A stretch of DNA of 64,000 nt. It comes from Exiguobacterium sp. BMC-KP. GTDB lineage: Bacteria > Bacillota > Bacilli > Exiguobacteriales > Exiguobacteriaceae. This document shows, piece after piece, positions 9,601 to 18,026 of this stretch (positions are counted from its first letter, which is position 1; every line of letters starts with the position of its first letter). Location of the stretch: assembly GCF_001275385.1 (NCBI RefSeq), contig NZ_LGIW01000015.1:62001-126000 (forward strand), given 5' to 3'. Made by a program: the position numbers and the translations under genes. The notes beneath the pieces are model-generated. The model saw only the letters and a program-made list of their open reading frames with translations, made no database searches and had not been told where the DNA came from.

Positions 9601-10239
9601 ACCGTTACGGAACTCAAACGTGCGGAACAGCTTGAGCGTGCGGCATTTGAAACGACATATCGTCAGACGACGTATTACCGAACACCACAATTCCTCGGAC
9701 CTATTTTAAGTGGGGCGGAACGAGGAACGGTCTTACACTTAGCGATGCAATTGTATGAACCGGATGAAGCGATTGCGCTACAAATTGATCAATGGGAAGC
9801 GACTGAGCGGATCACGCCAATCGAAGCGACGACGATGCGGGAGGCAACAGTGCAATTACAAGGATTCCTTGATTCAGAAATCGGTCAGCTGTTCTGTGAA
9901 CGATTGCGGACGAACCAAGTCTATCGAGAGTTGCCATTTACCTATAAAATCGAAGCGTCACGTTTCCGGAAAGATTGGGCAGGGCCGTCAGATGATGCTG
10001 TCATGCAAGGAATCGTCGATTGTTTGATTCAGGATGGAGAATCGTATATTCTACTAGACTATAAATCGGATCAAATCGTTACGACTGAAATCGGACAGAC
10101 ACCTGCTGACATGTTACGGGAACGGTATGCGACTCAGTTGAACCTGTATCAAGAAGCATTAGAAGCGATTCTGCATATTCAAATTTCACGCAAAGTCATT
10201 TATGCGTTTGCTTTAAACGAAACGATTGATTTAGTTTGA
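6688..10239 (+). CDS. addA: ATP-dependent helicase/nuclease subunit A
   Basis: AddA (1183 residues) is a UvrD-family 3'-5' helicase with a C-terminal nuclease domain. Seen here: Walker A AAAGSGKT (residues 24-31), the DExx box VDEYQDTN, motif III VGDVKQSIYKFR, motif V TIHQSKGLEFP, motif VI YVAMTRAKEKL and a nuclease motif LLDYKSD near the C-terminus. It starts at ATG within the addB stop region. Full length for the family. Together with AddB it forms the RecBCD-like enzyme of Firmicutes. Confidence 0.97.
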   Translation: MSVRWTEEQQQAISARGGHILVSAAAGSGKTAVLVERLTQRLIDPEDELSADRILVATFTNAAAREMKTRVIEVMDQRIKEAPDDLYLKKQRQLMNRAQITTIHSFCLSILRENYYRIGLDPAFRIADESELLLLQDDVLEAVFESFYASEDSGFYDLIDSYTSDRDDQAMLSLISNLYRFSRSLPDPEAFYAHLISQYDQPIDPDDSPLMQRLVELEWESLSNLLGRYRELAFELEQSGYVEMGNMMRQDIAPFTSLETSVRQWSMVALAFQALEFGRWKSPRGDEGIKPFQTERTRLVAEFKKMKELFVQKTGVDYLEDLRSQLRHVETIVTLVRQFASDYLEAKQQRGIVDFSDLEHFALEILTEEDQPSDVAKLLKERFVEVLVDEYQDTNEVQERIIQLVSKTDEATGNLFMVGDVKQSIYKFRHAEPGLFLEKFKRFQQTDVGTRIDLTKNFRSRLEVLDGTNQIFRQVMDETVGEIDYDEAAHLRLGNLSYLESEQVAPELLLIDPLDSEKEEVEARAIATRILELVDSKHPHLIYDAKANRFRTCEYRDIVVLARSRGKRVQALVEVLEQYEIPVYADTTGGYFQATEIQIMMALLKTIDNPLQDIPFASLLRSPIFGVADRDLGRIRAKQKEGSFYEAALAMATEESSLGLRIDEIIRQIQAWRTEARGSALPAFIRSLFDQTGYFEYVGCLAGGRSRQANLNALYERAKQYETSGYRGLYRFLRLINRLIERGEDFAEARSLGEDEDVVRIMTIHQSKGLEFPVTIVSQLTKQFNKQDQLQAIQLHKTYGIALDAIDPIRRLRSGTLLKEVIRREMDREMKAEEMRVLYVAMTRAKEKLILVGTVKDLEDQMVNWQMTPPDEVLLPENDRRQAKSYAEWVVPAVLRSSLLRPDETDWSIRVMSLEELAPYQEISTLVEQLEHVQKLEKIDVPVNSQVKELVESAFAYQYPHLLATETAAKQTVTELKRAEQLERAAFETTYRQTTYYRTPQFLGPILSGAERGTVLHLAMQLYEPDEAIALQIDQWEATERITPIEATTMREATVQLQGFLDSEIGQLFCERLRTNQVYRELPFTYKIEASRFRKDWAGPSDDAVMQGIVDCLIQDGESYILLDYKSDQIVTTEIGQTPADMLRERYATQLNLYQEALEAILHIQISRKVIYAFALNETIDLV

Positions 10240-10258
10240 TTTAGTGTTGCTACTATCG

Positions 10259-10303
10259 AAACCTCCTTCGTCCTCCTACTTAAGGTAGAGACGAAGGAGG
10301 TTT
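10259..10303 (+). terminator. Terminator of addBA
   Basis: A 14-bp perfect stem (left arm 10259-10272, right arm 10290-10303) with a 17-base loop, ending in TTTT. Confidence 0.85.
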
Positions 10304-10445
10304 TAGTATAGGTCGAAAGAGGGATGAGGAATAAAGGGATAAAATCAGATTCTTAAGTGATTTCCATTTCTTATTGTGAAGGAACTGTGTAAAATAAAGA
10401 AGATATGTCACTTTGATGATGGATAATTTTGGGAGGTTTTAATAG

Positions 10446-10823
10446 ATGGCACGTATTTTATTAGCGGAAGACGAAGATGTCTTACGAATGTTGGTACTCG
10501 ATACACTAGAAGATGAAGGATATACAATCGATGAAGCGACTGACGGAGACGAGGCGTATCAAAAAATTATGAACGCAGAATACGATCTCGTTCTACTCGA
10601 TTATATGATGCCTGGAATGACGGGAATTGAAGTCATCGAGAAAGTACGACAACATCCGGATAAGCAACATCTGAAAATCATGATGCTGACTGCTAAGAGC
10701 CAACAATCAGATCGAGAACGAGCAGAAGAAATCGGTGCGAACTATTTCTTCTCAAAGCCATTTAGTCCTTTAGAACTGATTGATGTCGTGGGAGGAATAC
10801 TGAGTGATCACCAAGTGGATTAA
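10446..10823 (+). CDS. Single-domain response regulator (CheY-like)
   Basis: A 125-residue receiver domain with no output domain. The acidic pocket (AEDED, residues 7-11), phospho-accepting Asp52 (VLLDYMMPG), Thr82 and Lys104 (FSKPF) are all present, so it should be phosphorylated normally. The start ATG has GGGAGG upstream. The stop codon lies inside the next gene, a sensor kinase starting at 10804, so the two are co-expressed. With no DNA-binding domain it probably acts through protein contacts or a phosphorelay; the target is not visible here. Confidence 0.92.
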   Translation: MARILLAEDEDVLRMLVLDTLEDEGYTIDEATDGDEAYQKIMNAEYDLVLLDYMMPGMTGIEVIEKVRQHPDKQHLKIMMLTAKSQQSDRERAEEIGANYFFSKPFSPLELIDVVGGILSDHQVD

Positions 10824-13347
10824 TCGAAAAATCGGACGCCAACTCATGGCATCCTTTTATGTCGTATTAGCTACATTGATGATTTCATCATTGATCGTCT
10901 ACAACTATACTGACACGAAATTGCAGGCGACACGGGCGAAACTAGAAGACATTCGTGATCGGAGCGCGCGTGCGGGTGCATTATGGGAAGAATGGCAGGA
11001 TGTCCAGTTCAACATGCGTGGATATGCCTTGATGGGAAATGGAGAATTATACAATCAAGTCATGACTCAACAAGATAAGATTGATCAACAGACAGCGTGG
11101 TTCGAAGAAAATGCCATTTATGCTCAAGGAAAGGCATTCGCCCAGTCCTCGAGAGAATTGTATCAGTATTACTTCGATGCCATCTTGCCGCTGATCCAAT
11201 CCTACGTTCAAGCGAAAGAGTCAGGAGACGTCACGGAATCATTTTTAAAAGGAACAACGCTTGCTGAGTTACCGCTCGGTCGGCAATTGTTAGCTGAAGG
11301 TCAAATTCAATTAGATGCTCAAGGAAACATTGACGTACTGTCAGAAATCAATAAAAGTGAGTTAGCGCTCGGTGGCTATCGTGAGTTCTTGGAAGATTGG
11401 GCCCAGCGGACAAGTGATCAGTTAGAACAGGAAATCCGTACGACGCAACTGATTTGGTTAGCGAATATCGTCGTTTTGATTGCTGTTTTGATTTTCTTTA
11501 TCTATCCATTCATTCGCCGGATTACGATGGAATTGCTATCTCTCGTCAAAAATAGTCAGCGGCTTGCAAACGGTGAGGACGTTTCGAGTGTAAAAGTGCC
11601 AAATCGTAAAGATGAAATTGGTATTCTCGCGTTATCCTTCAATCAGATGGCAAGTTCGATTTCTGAGAACAAACAGCATTTGTTAGCGAAAAATGAAGAA
11701 TTACAGGCGCAACAGGAAGAATTACAGGCGCAACAAGAAGAACTTCAAGCACAGCAAGAGGAGCTCGAAGAAGCACTCGAGTTGACGATGCGTAATGAGC
11801 AACATCTTCAATATCGTAATGATTTGACGGAGACATTAGCGGCACGTGAGTCGTTGACTGCCTATCCGGAAATCATCGAGAAGCTCGTCACGATCACGGA
11901 TTCTGAGATTGGTGCATTAGTATTTGTTGATGAAGAAGATAGTTATTCTGTCGTTACGTATGGAATGACGGATGAATTGGCAGAACAATTACTTCAAAAC
12001 GATGCGTCACTCTTAAAACGAGCCGAATCGCTGAAAGCGCCTGTCCATTCTTCTAAACAAGTCGCAAGTAATCATCCCTTACCTTACCCGTACTATATGT
12101 ACGAAACGGCGGTACCGATTCTTGAACCGACGTCAGGTGATATCATCGCCTACATCTATTTAGTTCGTTATCGTGATCAGTTCACGAACGAACAGATGCG
12201 TGATGTCATGTCTTTCTCCCGGCAATTATCGCTATCCCTTTTACGGATGCGGTTATTTGACGAAATGACGAAAGAGAAAACAAAGACGGAGCGGATTCTC
12301 GATTCGATTCGAGAGGCTGTCATCTATCTTGAACCGGGTAAAGAAGAGGTCTTCGTCAATCGACCTTTATATGATTTATTCCCGGAATTACGCTATGGTG
12401 TTGAGACTGAACAGGAGACATTGCAATCGTGCTTAGAAGTCATTCGATCCGTTGTCGACGAACCGGAAGTCTTCAGTCGATACGTCGATTCAGTTCTTCG
12501 TGGAAAATTACCGACGGATAGTTTACAGTTCTCGATTCGAAACGAAACAGTATTCATTCAATTTTATGTCGAGGTGATCCAAATCCATCACGTGCATAAA
12601 GGAACGATGCTCGTCATGCGAGATGTGACGAAAGAGACTGAGATGGATCGATTGAAATCAGAACTCGTTTCAACTGTATCGCACGAACTTCGGACGCCAC
12701 TCTCTTCGATTTATGGTTTTACAGAGCTCATGCTCAACCGCGATATCGAAGAATCGCGTCAAGATCGATATTTACGAACGATTCATTCGGAAACGGAACG
12801 TCTTGCGAATCTCGTCAACGATTTCTTAGACGTCCAGCGTATGGAGTCAGGGACACAATCGTATAAAAAAGCAGCGGTGAACGTCTATACGATTGCTGAA
12901 GAAACGACACAGTTTTATGCCGCTTCGACAAAAGCACATCAGATTACATTCCGTCATGAAGGAAGTCAGTTGCCTGTCATTGAAGCAGATGAAGAAAAAA
13001 TCAGACAGTTGCTCAATAATTTATTGAATAATGCGGTGAAGTATTCACCGTCTGGTGGTGCGATCGATGTTGTACTGACGACATCACTTGATCAAGTCAT
13101 TCTTCAAGTTCAAGATGAGGGAATCGGAATTCCAGAACAGTCGCTCAGTCGTCTATTTGAAAAGTTCTACCGCGTCGACAACTCAGATAGTCGAAAAATT
13201 GGTGGTACTGGTCTAGGTCTAGCGATTTGTAAGGAAATCGTTACCGGTCATGGTGGAGAAATTCATGTGGAGTCGGTTGTGAAGGAAGGCAGTCTTTTCA
13301 CTGTCAAATTCCCACTCGTCCAGTCGACACATGTGACAATCTCCTGA
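10804..13347 (+). CDS. Multidomain sensor histidine kinase (CHASE3-like, HAMP, GAF-like)
   Basis: An 847-residue kinase with a GTG start, preceded by GGAGGAAT and overlapping the upstream regulator by 20 bases. Order: membrane span (about 13-33), CHASE3-like extracellular helical domain (35-212), second span (216-236), HAMP (237-290), a heptad coiled coil made of ELQAQQE repeats (299-325), a GAF-like domain (about 345-480), a PAS-like region (495-605), HisKA with His627 (VSHELRTP), and an ATPase domain ending in GGTGLGLAICKEI. The paired single-domain regulator upstream is its likely partner. The stimulus is unknown; the GAF-like region suggests an internal ligand as well as an external one. 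Confidence 0.92.
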   Translation: MITKWINRKIGRQLMASFYVVLATLMISSLIVYNYTDTKLQATRAKLEDIRDRSARAGALWEEWQDVQFNMRGYALMGNGELYNQVMTQQDKIDQQTAWFEENAIYAQGKAFAQSSRELYQYYFDAILPLIQSYVQAKESGDVTESFLKGTTLAELPLGRQLLAEGQIQLDAQGNIDVLSEINKSELALGGYREFLEDWAQRTSDQLEQEIRTTQLIWLANIVVLIAVLIFFIYPFIRRITMELLSLVKNSQRLANGEDVSSVKVPNRKDEIGILALSFNQMASSISENKQHLLAKNEELQAQQEELQAQQEELQAQQEELEEALELTMRNEQHLQYRNDLTETLAARESLTAYPEIIEKLVTITDSEIGALVFVDEEDSYSVVTYGMTDELAEQLLQNDASLLKRAESLKAPVHSSKQVASNHPLPYPYYMYETAVPILEPTSGDIIAYIYLVRYRDQFTNEQMRDVMSFSRQLSLSLLRMRLFDEMTKEKTKTERILDSIREAVIYLEPGKEEVFVNRPLYDLFPELRYGVETEQETLQSCLEVIRSVVDEPEVFSRYVDSVLRGKLPTDSLQFSIRNETVFIQFYVEVIQIHHVHKGTMLVMRDVTKETEMDRLKSELVSTVSHELRTPLSSIYGFTELMLNRDIEESRQDRYLRTIHSETERLANLVNDFLDVQRMESGTQSYKKAAVNVYTIAEETTQFYAASTKAHQITFRHEGSQLPVIEADEEKIRQLLNNLLNNAVKYSPSGGAIDVVLTTSLDQVILQVQDEGIGIPEQSLSRLFEKFYRVDNSDSRKIGGTGLGLAICKEIVTGHGGEIHVESVVKEGSLFTVKFPLVQSTHVTIS
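11695..11766 (+). repeat. Tandem 21-bp repeat encoding coiled-coil heptads
   Basis: About three and a half copies of a 21-bp unit encode EELQAQQ heptads inside the sensor kinase. The first two copies are nearly identical at the DNA level, so copy number may change by slippage in steps of seven residues, keeping the frame. Confidence 0.8.
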
Positions 13348-13431
13348 AAAAACCATATATCAACAAAATAACACTAGGTGTTCGCCTTGAAATCAGATAC
13401 GATGAAATAGGAAAAGAAAGGAGGAAATGAA

Positions 13432-13812
13432 ATGCCAATCACAGCATTCGTTCACACACACGTCTTACTTTGGGTACTTTTATTGGTCACGTTCTTCGTT
13501 GCATTTTCGATGTACAAGAACAATAAGAAAGCCGCAAAAGGCATTCATATGGCGTTCCGTCTTCTACTTTTATTGACGTTCGCAACAGGTCTTTATCTGT
13601 ACATCAAAATCATGGGGATGTCTGAAAATCCAGATCCACTCTACCATGCGAAGATCACAGCAGGATTATTGACGCTCATCTTCGGAGAGTTGACACTTGT
13701 TCGTGTTAAAAAAGGAAAAGCTTACTCCGGTTTCGTCATCGGTTTCATCGTGCTCGTCCTTGTTACCGTATTCCTCGGTTATTCACTCCCATACGGTATG
13801 AAGTTCTTCTAA
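13432..13812 (+). CDS. YisL/DUF1516 family membrane protein
   Basis: A 126-residue protein with four membrane spans, matching the DUF1516 (YisL) family: an early HxH segment (FVHTHVLLW), a second span with HMAFRLLLLLTFATGLYL, a KITAGLLTLIFGELTLVR third span and the C-terminal LGYSLPYGMKFF. The function of the family is unknown. The start ATG is six bases after AAAGGAGG. It is monocistronic with its own terminator. Confidence 0.88.
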   Translation: MPITAFVHTHVLLWVLLLVTFFVAFSMYKNNKKAAKGIHMAFRLLLLLTFATGLYLYIKIMGMSENPDPLYHAKITAGLLTLIFGELTLVRVKKGKAYSGFVIGFIVLVLVTVFLGYSLPYGMKFF

Positions 13813-13826
13813 GTTCATGCGGGATC

Positions 13827-13869
13827 AAAGAGTCCTTTTCGACCTCACAGGTTGGAAAGGACTCTTTTT
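13827..13869 (+). terminator. Terminator after yisL-like gene
   Basis: Stem AAAGAGTCCTTTT (13827-13839) with AAAGGACTCTTTTT from 13856, followed by a T run. Confidence 0.85.
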
Positions 13870-13952
13870 GTCGTGTCGCTTAGTAATTTTTGTTTACAAG
13901 TGGTTGTTATTTGGGAAAAGGGATGTATTACACAGTAGAGAGGGGAACGCTT

Positions 13953-14951
13953 GTGGCACAGTTGAAGGAATGGACGAAAGTTTTCCGGGCACGAAAATGG
14001 ATGAAACGCGCAGAACCGGTGTTACCACTTTGGCATGGGTATATCGGTTATAAATATGGATTATTCGATGCTCTTCAAACGGGAGCGACACAAGCAGAGG
14101 CGCAGCTACGGATGCAGCGTCCGCTGACACAGGAAGCATTATCCCGCTGGTTCGAAGTTGGGGTTGCAGTCGGTCACTTGAAGAAAAAAGACTTACGATA
14201 TACGGCGACGCGCCAAGTTCTTCCGGAACTCTCTCAATCAGACGATCGAAGTATTGGATTTATGTTATCTGAAATGATGGAACTACATTTACCAGCACTC
14301 TTCTCTTATCCACAGTTTTTAGAAGATGGTCAACAGAAGACTTTTAATGGAGAGGAACATGGAGACATCGTAGCTGAAACTTCAGCTCTCGTTGAGACTG
14401 TTGCTTTTCCAGCCGTACGCCATATCATTCGGAGTCGCAATCTAACATCTCTGCTCGATATCGGTTGTGCGTATGGTGGATATCTTCGCAAAATTCACGA
14501 GGCGTTGCCTGACTTGCGACTTGCCGGAATTGATATCGAAGAGTCAGTCATTGCAGAAGCAAAACGACGAGACACGAGCGAGGAGATTGATTTTGTTGTC
14601 GGTGACATCAAGACCTATGATGTCAAAGAGACCTATGATGGAGTCATGATGAATAATATTTTGTATTATTTCCCGCAACCGGAACGACTTGCGCTATTAG
14701 AAGGAGTTCGTCGTTTCGTCAAGGATGATGGTACGGTCATTCTCGTCACACCATTACGTGACAGTTCACATGGCGCACCGTTCTCGGCAGCTTTCAATGC
14801 ATTCATGACGTTGCATGAGAATCTGTATCCGTTACCAAGTAAGGAAGAATTGAAAGAAGATTTATCAAAAGCTGGGTTTGAAAACATTTCGATCACACCG
14901 TTCTTAAAAGAAGGTGCCTGGTATATTGTCACTGCAAACGCCACTTCCTAA
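13953..14951 (+). CDS. SAM-dependent methyltransferase, class I
   Basis: A 332-residue methyltransferase. An N-terminal helical/winged-helix-like half (to about residue 150) is followed by a Rossmann domain with motif I LLDIGCAYGGYL, acidic LAGIDIEE, and motif IV-like YDGVMMNNILYYF. This layout resembles small-molecule O-methyltransferases. GTG at 13953 is preferred because GAGAGGGG lies nine bases upstream; the frame is open back to a TTG at 13890. Its substrate is unknown. It is directly upstream of the carotenoid operon but separated by a terminator and promoter, so a pigment role is only a guess from position. Confidence 0.8.
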   Translation: MAQLKEWTKVFRARKWMKRAEPVLPLWHGYIGYKYGLFDALQTGATQAEAQLRMQRPLTQEALSRWFEVGVAVGHLKKKDLRYTATRQVLPELSQSDDRSIGFMLSEMMELHLPALFSYPQFLEDGQQKTFNGEEHGDIVAETSALVETVAFPAVRHIIRSRNLTSLLDIGCAYGGYLRKIHEALPDLRLAGIDIEESVIAEAKRRDTSEEIDFVVGDIKTYDVKETYDGVMMNNILYYFPQPERLALLEGVRRFVKDDGTVILVTPLRDSSHGAPFSAAFNAFMTLHENLYPLPSKEELKEDLSKAGFENISITPFLKEGAWYIVTANATS

Positions 14952-14969
14952 GCGAAGTCTGGCGTTTTT
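14936..14969 (+). terminator. Terminator overlapping the methyltransferase stop
   Basis: AAACGCCA (14936-14943) pairs with TGGCGTTTTT (14960-14969). The stem begins inside the last codons of the methyltransferase gene. Confidence 0.8.
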
Positions 14970-14994
14970 ACAGTTAGAAGACAGTTTAAATTTG

Positions 14995-15022
14995 TTGCTT
15001 TTACTATGTGCTTAGTATAATA
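14995..15022 (+). promoter_or_regulatory. Sigma-A promoter of the forward carotenoid operon
   Basis: TTGCTT (about 14995-15000) and TATAAT (about 15017-15022) are separated by about 15-17 bases, just after the preceding terminator and about 35 bases before the GTG start. Confidence 0.7.
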
Positions 15023-15057
15023 GTTGAAACGATGAGAGATAAAAAGGAGAGATTTGG

Positions 15058-16548
15058 GTGAAGCGACGCGTAGCAGTGATAGGAGCAGGACCTGGGGGAC
15101 TTGCATGTGCCTTGTTATTAGCAGGAAAAGGAGTAGACGTCACCGTTTACGAAAAACAAACGCAAGTCGGTGGACGAACTTCTGCCGTCAAGCTAGGTGA
15201 CTACACGTTTGATCGAGGACCAACGTTCCTTAATATGCCGCATATTTTAGAAAATGTTTTTCGTGAATCTGGTCTACAGTTAGAAGATTATTTAAATCTA
15301 AAGGCACTTGATCCAATGTATACGCTCTATTTCAAAGGCGGGACGGAGCATTTCACGATGACGACGGATCGGGATCGAATGAAAGAGACGATTGAACAAC
15401 ACTTCCCTGGAAATGGAGAAGGATACGATCGATTCATGGCAGAGCAAGCACTTAAGCTTGGAAAACTCATGCCAATCTTGCAGACGCGTCACGATCGGCT
15501 GACGGATTACTTATCATCGCGTGTCTTAACGGCACTTCCGCGTCTTTCGCTCGGTCGATCCCTCTATGACGTTTTATCCGATTATTTCACGAGCGAAGAA
15601 CTGAAGTATGCCTTTACGTTCCAAGCGAAGTATTTAGGCATGTCAGCTTGGGAATGTCCAGGTGGCTTTTCTATCTTGTCATATATGGAACATGCTTACG
15701 GTGTCCACCATCCGATTGGCGGGATGCATCAAGTACCGCTTGCAATGCAACGCGCAATCGAAGAGCTCGGTGGGACAATCCAGTTAGGTGCGGGAATTAA
15801 ACAGTTGATCTTAGACGGGAAAGCCGTTGAAGGAGTCATCCTCGAGTCAGGTCAACATGAGTTATTCGATGAAGTCATCATCGGTGCTGATTTTGCACAT
15901 GCGATGAATCATCTCGTTCCAGAAGGTGTGTTGAAAAAATGGTCCCGACCAAAAATCGATCGTAAAAAGTTCTCGTGTTCGACGTTCATGCTATACCTTG
16001 GTGTCAACCGAACGTTTGATGCACCTCACCACACGATTTATTTTGCGGAAGATTACGAGAAAAACGTTCGGGAAATGACACAAACCTTAGAACTCTCAGA
16101 TGACTTTTCATTTTATGTCCAAAATCCATCCGTCCTTGACCCGACACTAGCACCTGAAGGTAAGTCTGCTATGTATGTCTTAGTGCCAGTGCCAAACAAT
16201 TACTCTGAACTCGATTGGTCGATTGAAGGACCAAAACTACGTCGTCGTGTTCTTGATGCGCTCGAGACGCGCTCACCGTATCAAGGCATTGAAGCGGCAA
16301 TCGAAGTTGAAGAGATGTTTACACCGGACGACTGGGAAGCGATGGGGATTCATCAAGGGGCAACATTCAATCTCGGTCATCAGTTGACACAGATGATGTA
16401 TTTCCGACCGCACAACAAATTCGAAGAGCTCGATCACTTGTATCTCGTTGGCGGGGGCACGCATCCTGGGAGCGGCTTACCGACGATATTCGAATCCGCT
16501 CGCATTACAGCAGAACTCGTGCTCAAAAAAGAAGGGGTGCGGACATGA
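15058..16548 (+). CDS. FAD-dependent carotenoid desaturase/oxidase (CrtN family)
   Basis: A 496-residue phytoene-desaturase-family flavoprotein. The N-terminal FAD motif GAGPGGL with EKQTQVGGR and the downstream FDRGPT segment are present, as is the C-terminal VGGGTHPGSGLPT FAD-binding block typical of CrtI/CrtN/CrtP enzymes. GTG start with AAGGAG eight bases upstream. First gene of crtN-like, crtN-like, crtM. It is one of three paralogues in the locus; whether it desaturates diapophytoene or oxidises an end group cannot be decided by reading alone. Acts at the membrane on C30 or C40 polyenes. Confidence 0.88.
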   Translation: MKRRVAVIGAGPGGLACALLLAGKGVDVTVYEKQTQVGGRTSAVKLGDYTFDRGPTFLNMPHILENVFRESGLQLEDYLNLKALDPMYTLYFKGGTEHFTMTTDRDRMKETIEQHFPGNGEGYDRFMAEQALKLGKLMPILQTRHDRLTDYLSSRVLTALPRLSLGRSLYDVLSDYFTSEELKYAFTFQAKYLGMSAWECPGGFSILSYMEHAYGVHHPIGGMHQVPLAMQRAIEELGGTIQLGAGIKQLILDGKAVEGVILESGQHELFDEVIIGADFAHAMNHLVPEGVLKKWSRPKIDRKKFSCSTFMLYLGVNRTFDAPHHTIYFAEDYEKNVREMTQTLELSDDFSFYVQNPSVLDPTLAPEGKSAMYVLVPVPNNYSELDWSIEGPKLRRRVLDALETRSPYQGIEAAIEVEEMFTPDDWEAMGIHQGATFNLGHQLTQMMYFRPHNKFEELDHLYLVGGGTHPGSGLPTIFESARITAELVLKKEGVRT

Positions 16549-18026
16549 ATATAGGATTCGTAGGAGCAGGCGTTGGTACATTGCATGCAGCGCTTTTGTT
16601 GACAGCAAGACACCCTGGAGTCGAGATTACGATTTTTGAAAAAGAATCACGAGTCGGTGGACGATTACAATCCGTCGATTTTGAATCGGGTGGACGAATC
16701 GATGAAGGACCAACAATCGTCTTGATGCCAGGTAAGTTAAAAGAACAGTTGGCAGAAGCCGGTGTAACGGGAGTACAACTTGAGCGAGTTGATCCACTAT
16801 ATGATCTTCACTTTGATGATGGAACAGTCGTTACGAAAGTAGCGGATGTCGTGGATCAAGCCATCGCGATTGAACGCCAATTTGGAGAAGGTCGTGGATT
16901 TTACGAATTCATGCATCAAAAAGAAAAGGATTATGAGACGAGTGTATCGAAATTTTTAGAGCGTGGATATCATCGCAAAACGGAGTTGTTGCATCCAGAA
17001 ATGATGCGTCCATTATTACAGATGCATGCTTTAGAAACAGCACATGACCATTTGAAGCGTTATTTCAAAAGTAAATATTTACGCATGGCATATAGCTTCC
17101 CAACCTTCTATATCGGTGGGAACCCCTATACGACTCCATCGATTTATGGTCTGATTCCATACCGGGAACAAGCAGAAGGTGTTTGGTATGTAAAAGGCGG
17201 TTATTTCTCGCTTGCTGAGCGTATGTATGACACGTTGGTCGAGCGCGGTGTCCGATTCGTCTTTGAAACACCAGTCGAACGGATCGTCGTCGATCGAGGA
17301 CGGGCAAAGGAAATCGTCTTACAAGATGGAACACATGAGGCATTCGATCAAATCGTACTAAACGGTGAGTTTCCATTGATGGAGCGTCTTGTGGAAGGTA
17401 AGAAACCAAAAACGTATGCTCCTTCAGGCGGCACGTTGTTGCTGTATTTCAAAATGAAGGGGAAAGTCGATTTGCCGGTGCATCGTTTCTTGATGCCAAA
17501 TGATTTGGAACCACTCATGACGAACATCTTTAAAAAAGGACGTTTACCAGATTATCCGGCAGTATACCTATTCCACCCGAGTCAGATTGACTCTAGTTTG
17601 ACAGGGACTGAGGATAGCGTCGTCTACTCATTGATACCTTCTCCGCGTGGTTACGGCATAGAAGATTATGAAAAAGTTGGCTTCATCGAGACTGTACTTG
17701 GAAAAATTGAGCATCATCATCCGGGATTCCGGGAAAAGATACAAGAAATGAAGGTTCGTACACCGAATGATGCACAGGCCTTTGGATTATATCAGGGAGG
17801 CAGTTTTGGGATTGCTCCGACGATTCGTCAATCGGCTGCATTAAAGACACAGGCAAAACCGTATCCTGATATTGATCGACTGTATGCCGTTGGTGCATCG
17901 GTGCATCCGTGTGGAGGGGTACCAGTCGTCATGATGGGTGCAACGATACTTGTAGACCGAATGGAACAAGAGATGGGGTGGAAACATGAATTCAGTGACG
18001 ATCCAGAACGCGTATATCAAATGTGA
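16545..18026 (+). CDS. crtN: FAD-dependent diapophytoene desaturase-like protein (CrtN family)
   Basis: A 493-residue CrtN-like flavoprotein overlapping the previous gene by four bases (ATGA). It has an FAD motif GAGVGTL, EKESRVGGR, IDEGPTIVLMP and a C-terminal VGASVHPCGGVP block. The stretch around SKFLERGYHRK resembles the FLER-Y-RK segment of Staphylococcus aureus CrtN, so this is the best candidate for the desaturase acting on the crtM product. The usual G in GxGxxG is changed (GVGTLHA rather than GxGGLxA), which is slightly divergent. The crtN symbol is a best guess among the paralogues. Confidence 0.82.
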   Translation: MNIGFVGAGVGTLHAALLLTARHPGVEITIFEKESRVGGRLQSVDFESGGRIDEGPTIVLMPGKLKEQLAEAGVTGVQLERVDPLYDLHFDDGTVVTKVADVVDQAIAIERQFGEGRGFYEFMHQKEKDYETSVSKFLERGYHRKTELLHPEMMRPLLQMHALETAHDHLKRYFKSKYLRMAYSFPTFYIGGNPYTTPSIYGLIPYREQAEGVWYVKGGYFSLAERMYDTLVERGVRFVFETPVERIVVDRGRAKEIVLQDGTHEAFDQIVLNGEFPLMERLVEGKKPKTYAPSGGTLLLYFKMKGKVDLPVHRFLMPNDLEPLMTNIFKKGRLPDYPAVYLFHPSQIDSSLTGTEDSVVYSLIPSPRGYGIEDYEKVGFIETVLGKIEHHHPGFREKIQEMKVRTPNDAQAFGLYQGGSFGIAPTIRQSAALKTQAKPYPDIDRLYAVGASVHPCGGVPVVMMGATILVDRMEQEMGWKHEFSDDPERVYQM

